Shown here piece after piece: positions 45,038 through 53,434 of a stretch of DNA of 64,000 nucleotides (within the stretch, counting starts at the first letter, position 1; every line of letters starts with the position of its first letter). The stretch comes from Centipeda infelix ATCC 43532 (GTDB lineage: Bacteria; Bacillota; Negativicutes; Selenomonadales; Selenomonadaceae): the NCBI RefSeq assembly GCF_000234095.1, contig NZ_JH376797.1:46069-110068 (forward strand), written 5' to 3'. A program made the translations under genes and the position numbers. The notes beneath the pieces were generated by a model. It worked only from the letters and a program-made list of their open reading frames with translations, was not told where the DNA came from and ran no database searches.

Positions 45038-47166
45038 TCGGAACGTTATTCTTGGGTGCGGTTCTGTTCTTTGCCCTTGCTGCAGTGTTCTGTGAGACGC
45101 AGGGAAAAACAACCGAAGGACGGATCTGTGCAGCCCTAGCAGGGCTCGCATCGCTTGGTGCAGCGGCGTTCCTCTTCGTCATTATTCTGAACGATGATTT
45201 CAGCTACACCTACGTTATCAGTTACTCCTCCATCAGTCTGCCGCTGCTCTACAAGCTCTCCGCATTCTGGGCGGGGCAGCAGGGCTCATTTCTCCTCTGG
45301 CTCGTGATTCACGCCGTTGTCGGTGTTCTGATTGCACGCGAGGGGCGGATGACAGCGACGGGGCGCACGATCTACCACGCACTCACCGCCATGCTCGTCC
45401 TCCTCGTCCTCTTTAAGAGCCCCTTTGCTCCTGCAGAGACTGTTGCCATGGACGGGCACGGAATGAATCCGCTGCTGCAGGATCCGTGGATGGCGGTGCA
45501 TCCGCCGATCATCTTTGTGGGCTATGCGCTGCTTGCAGTTCCGTTCGTCTACTCTCTTGAGAGCATGATAAAGGCACCGATGGACGGCAGTTTCCTCGCT
45601 CCGATGCGCCGCTGGACGCTCATCGCGTGGGCATTCCTCGGTGCTGGCATCTTCATCGGCGGATACTGGGCGTACAAGGTACTCGGATGGGGCGGCTACT
45701 GGGGCTGGGATCCCGTGGAGAACTCCTCGCTTGTCCCGTGGCTGCTCGCCTGTGTCCTGCTTCATCTGATCTCTGTTGCGCGCGGGCGGCACGGGGCATT
45801 CTACCTCGTCCATCTTGCGGCGATCTTCTCCTACGCATTTGTCCTCTATGGAACATTCCTCACGCGCAGCGGCATTCTCGGTGATTTTTCCGTTCATTCC
45901 TTTGCGGGCTCGGACATCGGTCTCTACATCGCCCTTGCCAATGCGGCTGTCCTGCTCTTCGGACTCGGCGTTCTGACCGTTCGGATTGAACGTCTGCCGA
46001 AGGGGGCGGTCTACGAGCAGCACCGCAGCCGAGACTTCCTCGTCCTGCTCGGGATGCTTCTCATCGTATTCATCGTCGCTGTCGTATTCTTCGGAATGTC
46101 CATGCCGCTCATCTCCGGGCTGCTCGGAGAGAGTGCGGCGGTCGATACGAGTTACTATGTGCGTACCTCGCTGCCGATTGCGGTGCCGCTGGCGCTTCTC
46201 ATGGCACTCGGCGTACTTCTGCCCTACGGCAGTGGACGCGTCGCACGGCCTGTGTGGATCTTCGTGATCTCCGTGGGCGGCGGCGTTCTCGCGGGGCTGG
46301 TCGGAGTCACGGATATTCCGTCGGTTCTGCTCTCCACCTTTGCCCTCCTTGCCGCACTTGCTGCCATTGAGGCATTTCGCCGTCAACGCATTGGTCTGGG
46401 CGGGATGGTCGCCCACGTTGGCACGGGACTTGCGCTGCTCGCCTTTATTCTCTCGGGGTCGGGCAGTCAGACAACGACGGTCACACTCATCCCTGACGAG
46501 CCGCAGGAGGTCTATGGACACACGATCATCTATCGTGGACAGTCCTTTGCCGAGAGTGGCAGTGAGAAGTCCTACCGCTATGAGGTGGACGGAAGTCTGT
46601 GCGAGGCAGTGACAAAGCTGCGTGCAAACGGTGAGGATGCGGCACGTGAGCCTGCAATTGCAAGAAGCCTTGTGGGCGATCTCTATATCGCACCGTCGCC
46701 GACCTCGGCGGAGCGTGCCGAGCTGATCCTCCATCGAGGCAAGACTGTCATGGATGAGGGGGACTATGCCTATCGCTACGAATCCATCGCGTTTGAGCCG
46801 CAGGGCGGCGGCAAGACCCTCGTCACGGCGCAGATTGCGCTGACGGACGGCGAGGAAGTTGATGATGCCGCACCCACGATCCTTGCGACGGAGACGGGGG
46901 GGACATCCCAGCCGATCGAAGTGATGAACGGCAAGTTCCGCATTCGTCTCACGGGTGTCTCGGCGGATGAACGCGACATACGGATCGAGATCCTGCCCTC
47001 TGTGGCAGAGGAGGCGGCACTTCCCGTTCCTGCCTCGGTCAGTACGAAGCCCGGCATCTCCATCCTTTGGCTCGCCTGTGTTCTTGTGACTGTCGGTGGT
47101 CTCCTGGCAGCCACACAGGTGGTAAGTCCCGTCAAAGGAGGTGGATCGGAAAAGCGGTCTGAGTGA
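45034..47166 (+). CDS. ccmF: Cytochrome c heme lyase subunit CcmF
   Basis: 710 residues with about 14-15 membrane helices and the WWD-type heme motif GWGGYWGWDPVENSS near residue 225. A large periplasmic domain lies near residues 480-680. CcmF attaches heme to apocytochrome CxxCH. No ccmG, ccmH or ccmI is seen in the cluster, so thiol reduction and apocytochrome handling must be done by other proteins. The next gene nrfH begins 26 bases later. Confidence 0.94.
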   Translation: MIGTLFLGAVLFFALAAVFCETQGKTTEGRICAALAGLASLGAAAFLFVIILNDDFSYTYVISYSSISLPLLYKLSAFWAGQQGSFLLWLVIHAVVGVLIAREGRMTATGRTIYHALTAMLVLLVLFKSPFAPAETVAMDGHGMNPLLQDPWMAVHPPIIFVGYALLAVPFVYSLESMIKAPMDGSFLAPMRRWTLIAWAFLGAGIFIGGYWAYKVLGWGGYWGWDPVENSSLVPWLLACVLLHLISVARGRHGAFYLVHLAAIFSYAFVLYGTFLTRSGILGDFSVHSFAGSDIGLYIALANAAVLLFGLGVLTVRIERLPKGAVYEQHRSRDFLVLLGMLLIVFIVAVVFFGMSMPLISGLLGESAAVDTSYYVRTSLPIAVPLALLMALGVLLPYGSGRVARPVWIFVISVGGGVLAGLVGVTDIPSVLLSTFALLAALAAIEAFRRQRIGLGGMVAHVGTGLALLAFILSGSGSQTTTVTLIPDEPQEVYGHTIIYRGQSFAESGSEKSYRYEVDGSLCEAVTKLRANGEDAAREPAIARSLVGDLYIAPSPTSAERAELILHRGKTVMDEGDYAYRYESIAFEPQGGGKTLVTAQIALTDGEEVDDAAPTILATETGGTSQPIEVMNGKFRIRLTGVSADERDIRIEILPSVAEEAALPVPASVSTKPGISILWLACVLVTVGGLLAATQVVSPVKGGGSEKRSE

Positions 47167-47192
47167 GAAATCATAGAAGGGAGGAAGGACAC

Positions 47193-47675
47193 ATGAATTT
47201 GAAGCAGTATGCAAAGGAGCATACGCTGCGCTGTATCATCGGTGCATTTCTCGTGGGACTGTTCGCCGTCGGCGGCGGTATGCTCATGGACAAGGCATCG
47301 GCATCGCCGAAGTTCTGCGGCATGTGCCATGCCATGCAGCACGAGGCAAAGACACATGCCATGTCCACACATGCGGACATCGCCTGCGTGGAGTGCCATC
47401 TGCCGCACGACAATATTGCCGTTTACTATTTTGAAAAGGGCAAAACAGGCATGCATGACACGCTCCATCAGGTGCTGAACGACTATCCCGTACATATCAA
47501 GATCTCCGATCACGGACGGGATATCGTGAATGCCAACTGTCTGCGCTGCCATACATCGACTATGGGGTCGGTATGTCTGGATAGGGGCAAGGACGGAAAT
47601 GCAAACTGTACGAAGTGTCACAGTGGTATGCCGCATGGTTCCAATCCTTTAGAAGGGGGGATAAGAGTTGAGTAA
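47193..47675 (+). CDS. nrfH: Cytochrome c nitrite reductase membrane subunit NrfH
   Basis: 160 residues: an N-terminal membrane helix (IIGAFLVGLFAVGGGML) and four heme sites, CGMCH, CVECH, CLRCH and CTKCH. NrfH takes electrons from menaquinol and passes them to NrfA. CGMCHAM with the nearby Met is typical of the first NrfH heme. The ATG at 47193 has GGGAGGA upstream. It overlaps nrfA by 8 bases. Confidence 0.95.
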   Translation: MNLKQYAKEHTLRCIIGAFLVGLFAVGGGMLMDKASASPKFCGMCHAMQHEAKTHAMSTHADIACVECHLPHDNIAVYYFEKGKTGMHDTLHQVLNDYPVHIKISDHGRDIVNANCLRCHTSTMGSVCLDRGKDGNANCTKCHSGMPHGSNPLEGGIRVE

Positions 47676-48972
47676 CAGAAAGAAAATCATCGCGGGTGTT
47701 GCCGGCGTCTGTGCCCTGTTCTTTGGATTTGTCGCCGTTCGCATCGGCGCGCACCCGAACGATGACAGCATCAAACGCGTGCAGATCCAGGGCGACACTG
47801 CTGCCAAGATCGGCAAAGAGGCGTACAAGGACGCCTATCCACTCCAGTACAACTCGTTCATGAAAAATAATGAGGAATCTCCATCGCCCACGGGCTACGG
47901 CGGCAGCATGGAGGGCAACAGTCATCTGGAGCACCAGCCCGAGATGCTGGAAAACTTCAAGGGATACAAGTTCGCCATCCAGTATGACGATGACCGCGGG
48001 CATACGTATGCGGGCTACGATCTCCTGCATACGAAGAGGCTTCCGGGACAGAAGGGGAGTTGTCTACAGTGCAAGGGTTCGTATGTTTATGATGTGTACT
48101 TCAAAGAAGGTGGATGGGCGTATGCATCGAAGCCGTTTGATGAAGTTGCGGCTCCCATCACGATGGACGAGTGGTTCGGCTGCTCGACCTGCCACGATCC
48201 CGAGACGATGGAGCTGCGCGTATATCAGCAGGGCTTCATTGAGTCGATGGCAAAGCGCGGTGTGGACGTAAATGCGGCGACGCATAACGAGATGCGTGCC
48301 TATGTGTGCTCGCAGTGTCATACAGAGTACTACTTCACCGCCGAGGATGGTCGTGTCGCACATCCATACGAGAACGGTCTGGATGCCGAGTCCGAGTATC
48401 AGTACTATCAGTCCGGACAGGCAGGCGGATTCAAGGGTGACTGGATGCACCCCGACTCCAAGACGATGATGCTCAAGGCGCAGCATCCGGAGTTCGAGAC
48501 GTGGGCGACGAGTGTCCATGCCGATGCCGGTGTTACCTGCGTGGACTGCCACATGCCCTATATGCGTGACGGCGGCAAGAAGTACACCTCGCACTGGATG
48601 ACGAGCCCGCTGAAGACCACGCAGCAGTCTTGTCTGAAGTGTCATGACGAGAGCGAGGAGACCCTCGTTGCACGCGTCAAGACCATCCATGACAACACGT
48701 TCAAACTCCAGCGTATCGCGGGACAGACCGTTGCACGCGCACACCGCACGGTCAAGGCTGCGATGGATGCGGGCGTGCCCGATGCAGCACTTGAAGATGC
48801 ACGCGCGAAGATTCGCGAAGCACAGTGGTACTGGGATTGGGTTGCCGCCGAGAACGGCATGGGCTTCCATAACCCCGACAAGATCATGCGTACCCTTGGG
48901 CTTTCGATTGATCTCGCACATCAGGCAATCGAGTCCGCCGAGGGAGCACGCCACGGCTTCCAGCCGCTCTGA
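47668..48972 (+). CDS. nrfA: Ammonia-forming cytochrome c nitrite reductase NrfA
   Basis: 434 residues with an uncleaved or cleaved N-terminal helix (IIAGVAGVCALFFGFVAV). Five heme sites are seen: CLQCK (the catalytic heme with Lys as axial ligand), CSTCH, CSQCH, CVDCH and CLKCH. The active-site histidine-containing segment YTSHWMTSP is present. NrfA reduces nitrite to ammonium with six electrons. The start is TTG at 47668, with AAGGGGGG upstream. The gene ends at a strong terminator. Confidence 0.96.
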   Translation: MSNRKKIIAGVAGVCALFFGFVAVRIGAHPNDDSIKRVQIQGDTAAKIGKEAYKDAYPLQYNSFMKNNEESPSPTGYGGSMEGNSHLEHQPEMLENFKGYKFAIQYDDDRGHTYAGYDLLHTKRLPGQKGSCLQCKGSYVYDVYFKEGGWAYASKPFDEVAAPITMDEWFGCSTCHDPETMELRVYQQGFIESMAKRGVDVNAATHNEMRAYVCSQCHTEYYFTAEDGRVAHPYENGLDAESEYQYYQSGQAGGFKGDWMHPDSKTMMLKAQHPEFETWATSVHADAGVTCVDCHMPYMRDGGKKYTSHWMTSPLKTTQQSCLKCHDESEETLVARVKTIHDNTFKLQRIAGQTVARAHRTVKAAMDAGVPDAALEDARAKIREAQWYWDWVAAENGMGFHNPDKIMRTLGLSIDLAHQAIESAEGARHGFQPL

Positions 48973-48991
48973 TCGGAGCACAAAGAAACCA

Positions 48992-49026
48992 AAAAAGAAT
49001 CGCCTCATGTTGGGGCGATTCTTTTT
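48992..49026. terminator. Bidirectional terminator between nrfA and the TauE gene
   Basis: Stem AAAAAGAATCGCC / GGCGATTCTTTTT (48992-49004 with 49014-49026), giving a T run in both directions. Confidence 0.9.
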
Positions 49027-49040
49027 ACGTTCGGTTTGTT

Positions 49041-49838
49041 TTACAGCATCCCGCTCATCCAGATGAGACGAACGCCAAGCGCGAACATGGCGAGAGAGAG
49101 GAGGACGAGGATGACCTTGGACTTCGTCTTCTGCGAGATGGCAGCACCGATCTGAGCGCCGACGGCGGCACCGATGGAGATGCAGATGGCGGGCGTCCAT
49201 ACGACGTGCCCGAGCCAGACGTGACTGACGACACCGAACGCCGCCGAGCAGGCAAGGACGAAATGCGAGGTCGCCGTCGCCATGTGTACGGGGAAGCCGA
49301 GCAGGTAGACCATGAGCGGCACATGGATCACGCCGCCGCCGATGCCGAAGATGCTCGAGATGAAGCCGACGCCTGCGCTCGAGCCGATGCCGAGCGAGCG
49401 GTTGAATGTGAAGCCTGCAGGGAGCGTGTGGACATCCGTATGTTTCTTGTGCGTGGCGTTCCAATACATGAGCAGTGCCATCACAAGCAGGAATGAACCA
49501 TATGAGATGTAGAGCATCGGTCCCGTGAAGTCGTCGACGATGTACGATCCAAGAAATGCGCCCGGCAGCGTCGCGAGCGCAAACGGTACTGCGGCAGGGA
49601 AGTAGACGCGCTGCTGACGAATGTAGGCGAGCGTCCCCGAGAGGGCGTTTGCAAACACAATGACGAGCGATGTGCCCGTGATCTGTGCTGCCGTGTGAAA
49701 GTACGGATAGACACCGCCGTCCGACAGGAAGAAGATAAAGATCGGCACGCAGATCAAGCCGCCGCCGATGCCGACGAGCGTTCCAAACGTGCCGACAAAG
49801 AGTCCGAGGATGAGAAAGAGCAGAATATCAAGTCCCAT
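49041..49838 (-). CDS. Sulfite exporter TauE/SafE family protein
   Basis: 265 residues with about eight membrane helices in two repeats, each opening with a glycine-rich motif: GTLVGIGGGLICVP and SSIFGIGGGVIHVP. The family moves sulfite, sulfoacetate or other organic anions outward. The substrate here is unknown. It is a single minus-strand gene converging on nrfA. Confidence 0.88.
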   Translation of the reverse strand: MGLDILLFLILGLFVGTFGTLVGIGGGLICVPIFIFFLSDGGVYPYFHTAAQITGTSLVIVFANALSGTLAYIRQQRVYFPAAVPFALATLPGAFLGSYIVDDFTGPMLYISYGSFLLVMALLMYWNATHKKHTDVHTLPAGFTFNRSLGIGSSAGVGFISSIFGIGGGVIHVPLMVYLLGFPVHMATATSHFVLACSAAFGVVSHVWLGHVVWTPAICISIGAAVGAQIGAAISQKTKSKVILVLLSLAMFALGVRLIWMSGML

Positions 49839-49897
49839 AGGAAAACCTCCCCAAATACGGAAAGCCTACAAATAAGGCTTCCCAAACACATTGCTCA

Positions 49898-49946
49898 TTA
49901 TAACACAAAGGAACTATTAGACAAGGGGGCGCAGTTGTGATATGAT
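49898..49946. promoter_or_regulatory. Divergent promoters of the TauE gene and cstA
   Basis: Plus strand: TAGACA (49918-49923), 17-base spacer, TATGAT (49941-49946). Minus strand: a TATAAT at about 49898-49903 with TTGTCT 16 bases upstream. The two promoter areas overlap. Confidence 0.58.
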
Positions 49947-50092
49947 GAGCGCAAAGAAGCCGATTTGCTATTTTGGGGACTTGTTTTAGGAGAGCTTCTT
50001 TGAAATTATATTAGGAAGGAGGATCGGGGAAGGGGCGCCGGCATGGTCTGGCACGTAATCTTAGTAAGTACTAAAGAAAGAAGTGACAACGT

Positions 50093-51529
50093 ATGGTTAC
50101 ATTTCTTGGTGCGCTTGCCACACTCATCATCGGCTACATGGTCTATGGTGCAATCGTGGATCGGGCGTTTGGGCGTACGGGGGAAGTCGCGCCTGCGATT
50201 CGGCTCGAGGATGGAGTGGACTACATCCCGCTGCCGACGTGGAAGGTGTTCCTCATCCAGCTGTTGAACATCGCAGGTCTCGGCCCGATCTTCGGTGCGC
50301 TTGCGGGGGCTCTCTGGGGCCCGAGCGTCTATCTCTGGATTGTTTTCGGTACCATCTTCGCCGGAGGTGTGCACGACTATCTTTCGGGTATGATCTCGTT
50401 TCGTGAGGACGGCAAGAGCCTCTCGGAGATTGTCGGAAAGAATCTGGGGCATATCATGCTACAGATCATGCGTATCTTTTCAATTGTTCTGCTCGTCCTC
50501 GTCGGTGTCGTCTTTATGACGGGACCTGCGATGCTGCTCGCGAAGCTCACAAGTATGGACGTACTCATGTGGCTCGGTATCATTTTCATCTACTACACAA
50601 TGGCGACGCTGTTGCCGATCGACAAGATCATTGCGCGGTTCTATCCGCTCTTTGGTATCTGCCTCATTGTCATGGCACTTGGTATCATGGGCGGTATGCT
50701 CTTTGGTGTCGGTGGTCACGTCATGCCGGAGATGACACTTGAGAATCTGCATCCGAAACAGCTGCCGATTTGGCCACTCCTCTTCATCACGGTTGCGTGT
50801 GGCGCGGTTTCTGGTTTCCATGCGACGCAGTCGCCGATCATGTCACGCTGCCTCAATGATGAGCGCATGGGGCGCCCTGTCTTCTACGGCGCGATGGTCG
50901 CCGAGGGAATCATCGCACTCTGCTGGGCTGCAGCGGGCGCAACGTTCTACGATGGTACGGCAGGGCTCGGCGCGGCACTCAAGGAGGCAGGCCCCGGCGG
51001 TGTCGTCTATGAGATCTGCAACGGCTTTATGGGCGTTGTCGGCATTGGCGGCGTGAGTATCGGCGCGGTTCTCGCGATGCTCGGTGTTATCGCCTGCCCG
51101 ATTACCTCCGGTGACACGGCATTCCGCTCCGCACGTCTGACGCTCGCAGACTGGCTCAACATCCCGCAGAAGGAGGCTCCGAAGCGCCTTCTCATTGCTG
51201 TTCCGATGCTCGGCATCGGTCTCGTCCTCTCGCAGATGGATTTCTCGATTATCTGGCGTTATTTCTCGTGGGCAAATCAGACCCTCGCGATGATTACACT
51301 CTGGATGGGGGCGGCGTATCTCTACCTGCATAAGCCAGGCTCGTATGCCTACGTTGTAGCGCTCGTGCCGGCGATCTTTATGTCGGCGGTTACGACGACA
51401 TATCTCCTGCAGGCTCCCGAGGGCTTCGGGCTCCCGACCAACATTACCTATCCGGCCGGCATTGGCTTCGCAATCCTCTTCACAGCACTTTTTGTTCGCG
51501 CATACATCCTGCGCAAGAGAACGCTCTGA
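50093..51529 (+). CDS. cstA: Carbon starvation protein CstA family transporter
   Basis: 478 residues, about 12-13 membrane helices. Segments GLGPIFGALAGALWGP, GVHDYLSGMISFREDGKS and SGFHATQSPIMSRC are the CstA family signature. CstA-type proteins import peptides or pyruvate. The chain is shorter than Escherichia CstA (about 700), as is common in anaerobes. The ribosome site before ATG 50093 is weak (AGAAG). The gene is monocistronic, with a terminator downstream. Confidence 0.92.
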   Translation: MVTFLGALATLIIGYMVYGAIVDRAFGRTGEVAPAIRLEDGVDYIPLPTWKVFLIQLLNIAGLGPIFGALAGALWGPSVYLWIVFGTIFAGGVHDYLSGMISFREDGKSLSEIVGKNLGHIMLQIMRIFSIVLLVLVGVVFMTGPAMLLAKLTSMDVLMWLGIIFIYYTMATLLPIDKIIARFYPLFGICLIVMALGIMGGMLFGVGGHVMPEMTLENLHPKQLPIWPLLFITVACGAVSGFHATQSPIMSRCLNDERMGRPVFYGAMVAEGIIALCWAAAGATFYDGTAGLGAALKEAGPGGVVYEICNGFMGVVGIGGVSIGAVLAMLGVIACPITSGDTAFRSARLTLADWLNIPQKEAPKRLLIAVPMLGIGLVLSQMDFSIIWRYFSWANQTLAMITLWMGAAYLYLHKPGSYAYVVALVPAIFMSAVTTTYLLQAPEGFGLPTNITYPAGIGFAILFTALFVRAYILRKRTL

Positions 51530-51547
51530 CAGATAAGAGTTTTATAG

Positions 51548-51575
51548 ACCGCCGTACAAGGGGACGGCGGTTTTT
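51548..51575 (+). terminator. Terminator after cstA
   Basis: Stem ACCGCCGT / ACGGCGGT (51548-51555 with 51564-51571) followed by TTTTT. Confidence 0.92.
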
Positions 51576-51576
51576 C

Positions 51577-51604
51577 TTGCAAATTTAATATTTTATGGTA
51601 AAAT
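51577..51604 (+). promoter_or_regulatory. Promoter of the YbjN-like gene
   Basis: -35 TTGCAA (51577-51582), 16-base spacer, -10 TAAAAT (51599-51604), directly after the cstA terminator. Confidence 0.6.
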
Positions 51605-51664
51605 AGTACCATATTAGCAACGGAAGGATACCCGTTCGCATACGAAAAGGGAGGAGCTATACAC

Positions 51665-52273
51665 ATGGCGAAGACCGAAGAGACAGAGGAGAAAGACGTA
51701 TCCAAAGAGTCAAGGAAACCCTCTGAGGAAGAGGCTCTGCGCGAGCGCATCGGCGGAGCAAAGGAAGGAAAGAAGGCGGCTGCTGAGAGCACCGTATCTG
51801 GAGGAAATGAAATGGCAACAGAGACACCCGTATCCGAAGGCATGACGAAAGTAGAGAAGTTCAAGGCGTTCTTAGAAGAAAATGACCTCAGCTTCTTTGA
51901 CGACCCGCAGTCCTTTGATGATGAATACCATACGACACGTTTCAACTCGCGCATCGAGGCGAAGGGGCAGATTATGCCGATGGCGATCTTTATCGACGAC
52001 AGCATCTTTACAATCATCCGCACAAACGTAGCAGCGGGCATCAACGTAAAGAATGTCGATCGGATCAAGAACTACCTCAATGCACTCAATGCAGAGTACA
52101 AAATCTTTAAGTACTATCTCCGCGAGGACGGCAGCATCTATCTCGATGTCTGCGTTCCGTCTGTGGCCGAAACGTTCGACGGTGTCATGATCCGAACGTT
52201 GCTCGGGATCATCGTGAAGCACCTTGAGGATGTCTATGAGGATCTCATGGCGGAGGTCTGGGCGAAAGACTGA
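51665..52273 (+). CDS. YbjN-domain protein with two in-frame starts
   Basis: 202 residues. The first about 50 are Glu/Lys-rich and probably disordered; from residue 62 a compact domain of about 140 residues follows, ending LGIIVKHLEDVYEDLMAEV, similar to YbjN/type-III-chaperone-like proteins. Function unknown. There are two well-placed starts. ATG 51665 has GGGAGGAG upstream. ATG 51812 (residue 50) has GGAGG 7 bases upstream and gives a 153-residue form without the charged tail. Confidence 0.75.
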   Translation: MAKTEETEEKDVSKESRKPSEEEALRERIGGAKEGKKAAAESTVSGGNEMATETPVSEGMTKVEKFKAFLEENDLSFFDDPQSFDDEYHTTRFNSRIEAKGQIMPMAIFIDDSIFTIIRTNVAAGINVKNVDRIKNYLNALNAEYKIFKYYLREDGSIYLDVCVPSVAETFDGVMIRTLLGIIVKHLEDVYEDLMAEVWAKD

Positions 52274-52289
52274 GCAAAGCTGGATGCCG

Positions 52290-52317
52290 AGAGACTGTCT
52301 GCGGACAGTCTCTTTTT
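52290..52317 (+). terminator. Terminator after the YbjN-like gene
   Basis: Perfect 10-bp stem AGAGACTGTC / GACAGTCTCT with the tetraloop TGCG, then TTTT. Confidence 0.93.
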
Positions 52318-52393
52318 CTGTGCTTGATTTTCCTTTCATATCTGGGTACAATAAAGTGCGTCAAAGATATGTGTGCAGCAGGGGAGGGATGGA

Positions 52394-53227
52394 ATGGACT
52401 GGAAGAAGATGATCGGCGGGCGGCAGTTCTGGACATTGATCGCGGTACTGTTCATCCTTCTCGGTGTTGTGATGATCGTTGGACATTCGCGTGAGGAGGC
52501 ATCGCCTGCGCCTCTGCCTGCTGCCGAGGATGATGCAAAGGTGCTTGTGCTCAACTATCACATGGTGAACTCCATGTTTATCTCGCTTGCGATTGAGCCG
52601 GAAGACTTTGATTGGCAGATGAAGTATCTTGTCGATCATGGCTATCACAGCATCACGCTCGATGAACTCTATGCCTTTCTGGAGGGGCAGGGGAGACTTC
52701 CGGATCGTCCTGTACTTATCACGTTCGATGACGGCTATGTTGACAACTATACAAATGCCTATCCGATCCTCAAAAAATACGATCTCAAGGCGACCATCTT
52801 CATTGTGACCGGCTTTGTCAGCAAGCGCAAGGGGTATCTCACATGGGATCAGCTGCGTGAGATGGAGCAGCACGGTATTACGGCGCAGTCCCATACCGTG
52901 ACCCATGCGCCTCTGCCGGAGCTGTCCGATGAGCGCATCCGTGAGGAACTGGTTGTGTCGAAGCAACAGGCAGAGGCAGAGCTCGGGCATCCCGTCGAGT
53001 TCATCGCATATCCGACGGGCGTGCATGATCTGCACATTGTCTCCCTTGCGAAGGAGGCTGGGTATAAGGGCGGTTTTACGGTTAAATACGGTAACGTTGA
53101 TCGGAACAGCAATGTCTATGCAATGGAACGTGTGCCGATCTTCCGCACAGGAGCAACGAATGTGGACTTCGTTGATCGTCTGCGTTATACGTCGAATATT
53201 ACTCAGTACGGATGGACGAGAAATTGA
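52394..53227 (+). CDS. Membrane-anchored polysaccharide deacetylase
   Basis: 277 residues: one N-terminal membrane helix (LIAVLFILLGVVMIVG) and an extracytoplasmic NodB-type domain. The metal/catalytic Asp pair is in LITFDDGYVDN and the metal His pair in SHTVTHAPL. Such enzymes remove acetyl groups from peptidoglycan, poly-N-acetylglucosamine or similar. Start 52394 follows GGGAGGG; the 52373 ATG precedes the site. No biofilm or glycan synthesis gene is adjacent, so the substrate is open. Confidence 0.9.
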   Translation: MDWKKMIGGRQFWTLIAVLFILLGVVMIVGHSREEASPAPLPAAEDDAKVLVLNYHMVNSMFISLAIEPEDFDWQMKYLVDHGYHSITLDELYAFLEGQGRLPDRPVLITFDDGYVDNYTNAYPILKKYDLKATIFIVTGFVSKRKGYLTWDQLREMEQHGITAQSHTVTHAPLPELSDERIREELVVSKQQAEAELGHPVEFIAYPTGVHDLHIVSLAKEAGYKGGFTVKYGNVDRNSNVYAMERVPIFRTGATNVDFVDRLRYTSNITQYGWTRN

Positions 53228-53293
53228 TGGAAAGGGAACGAATCTCATTTGGGAAATACATTCAAAATGATACTACAACAAGCATTTCACACT

Positions 53294-53321
53294 TTGCAAA
53301 CGATTGACATTGTGCTATAAT
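53294..53321 (+). promoter_or_regulatory. Promoter of the SLH porin gene
   Basis: -35 TTGCAA (53294-53299), 16-base spacer, -10 TATAAT (53316-53321). A TTGACA at 53304 is only 6 bases from the -10 and is not used as -35. A leader of about 105 bases follows before the start. Confidence 0.62.
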
Positions 53322-53338
53322 GACGAATGTAAATCCGT

Positions 53339-53428
53339 ATACAGGACGGCCGCGAGGAAACATGGATACTCCGTTCTCCTGTGCGCGGGTCAGATTTTAT
53401 GTACTGCGGGGAACCCCGCAAAGGAGGA
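53339..53428 (+). other. Structured 5' leader of the SLH porin gene
   Basis: Two possible stems: ACAGGACGG with CCG/TCCTGT (53341-53383), and TGCGGGG-AA-CCCCGCA ending 3 bases before AGGAGG. The second can stabilise a highly expressed mRNA or mask the ribosome site. Confidence 0.45.
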
Positions 53429-53434
53429 ATTACT

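Noticed and set aside
45286..47214. 642-codon minus-strand frame
   Set aside because: Antisense to ccmF, which has clear membrane helices and heme motif. The antisense translation has no domain or signal features.
53303..53321. TTGACA next to TATAAT before the SLH porin
   Set aside because: The two hexamers are only 6 bases apart, which is incompatible with a sigma-70 promoter. TTGCAA at 53294 gives a normal spacing.
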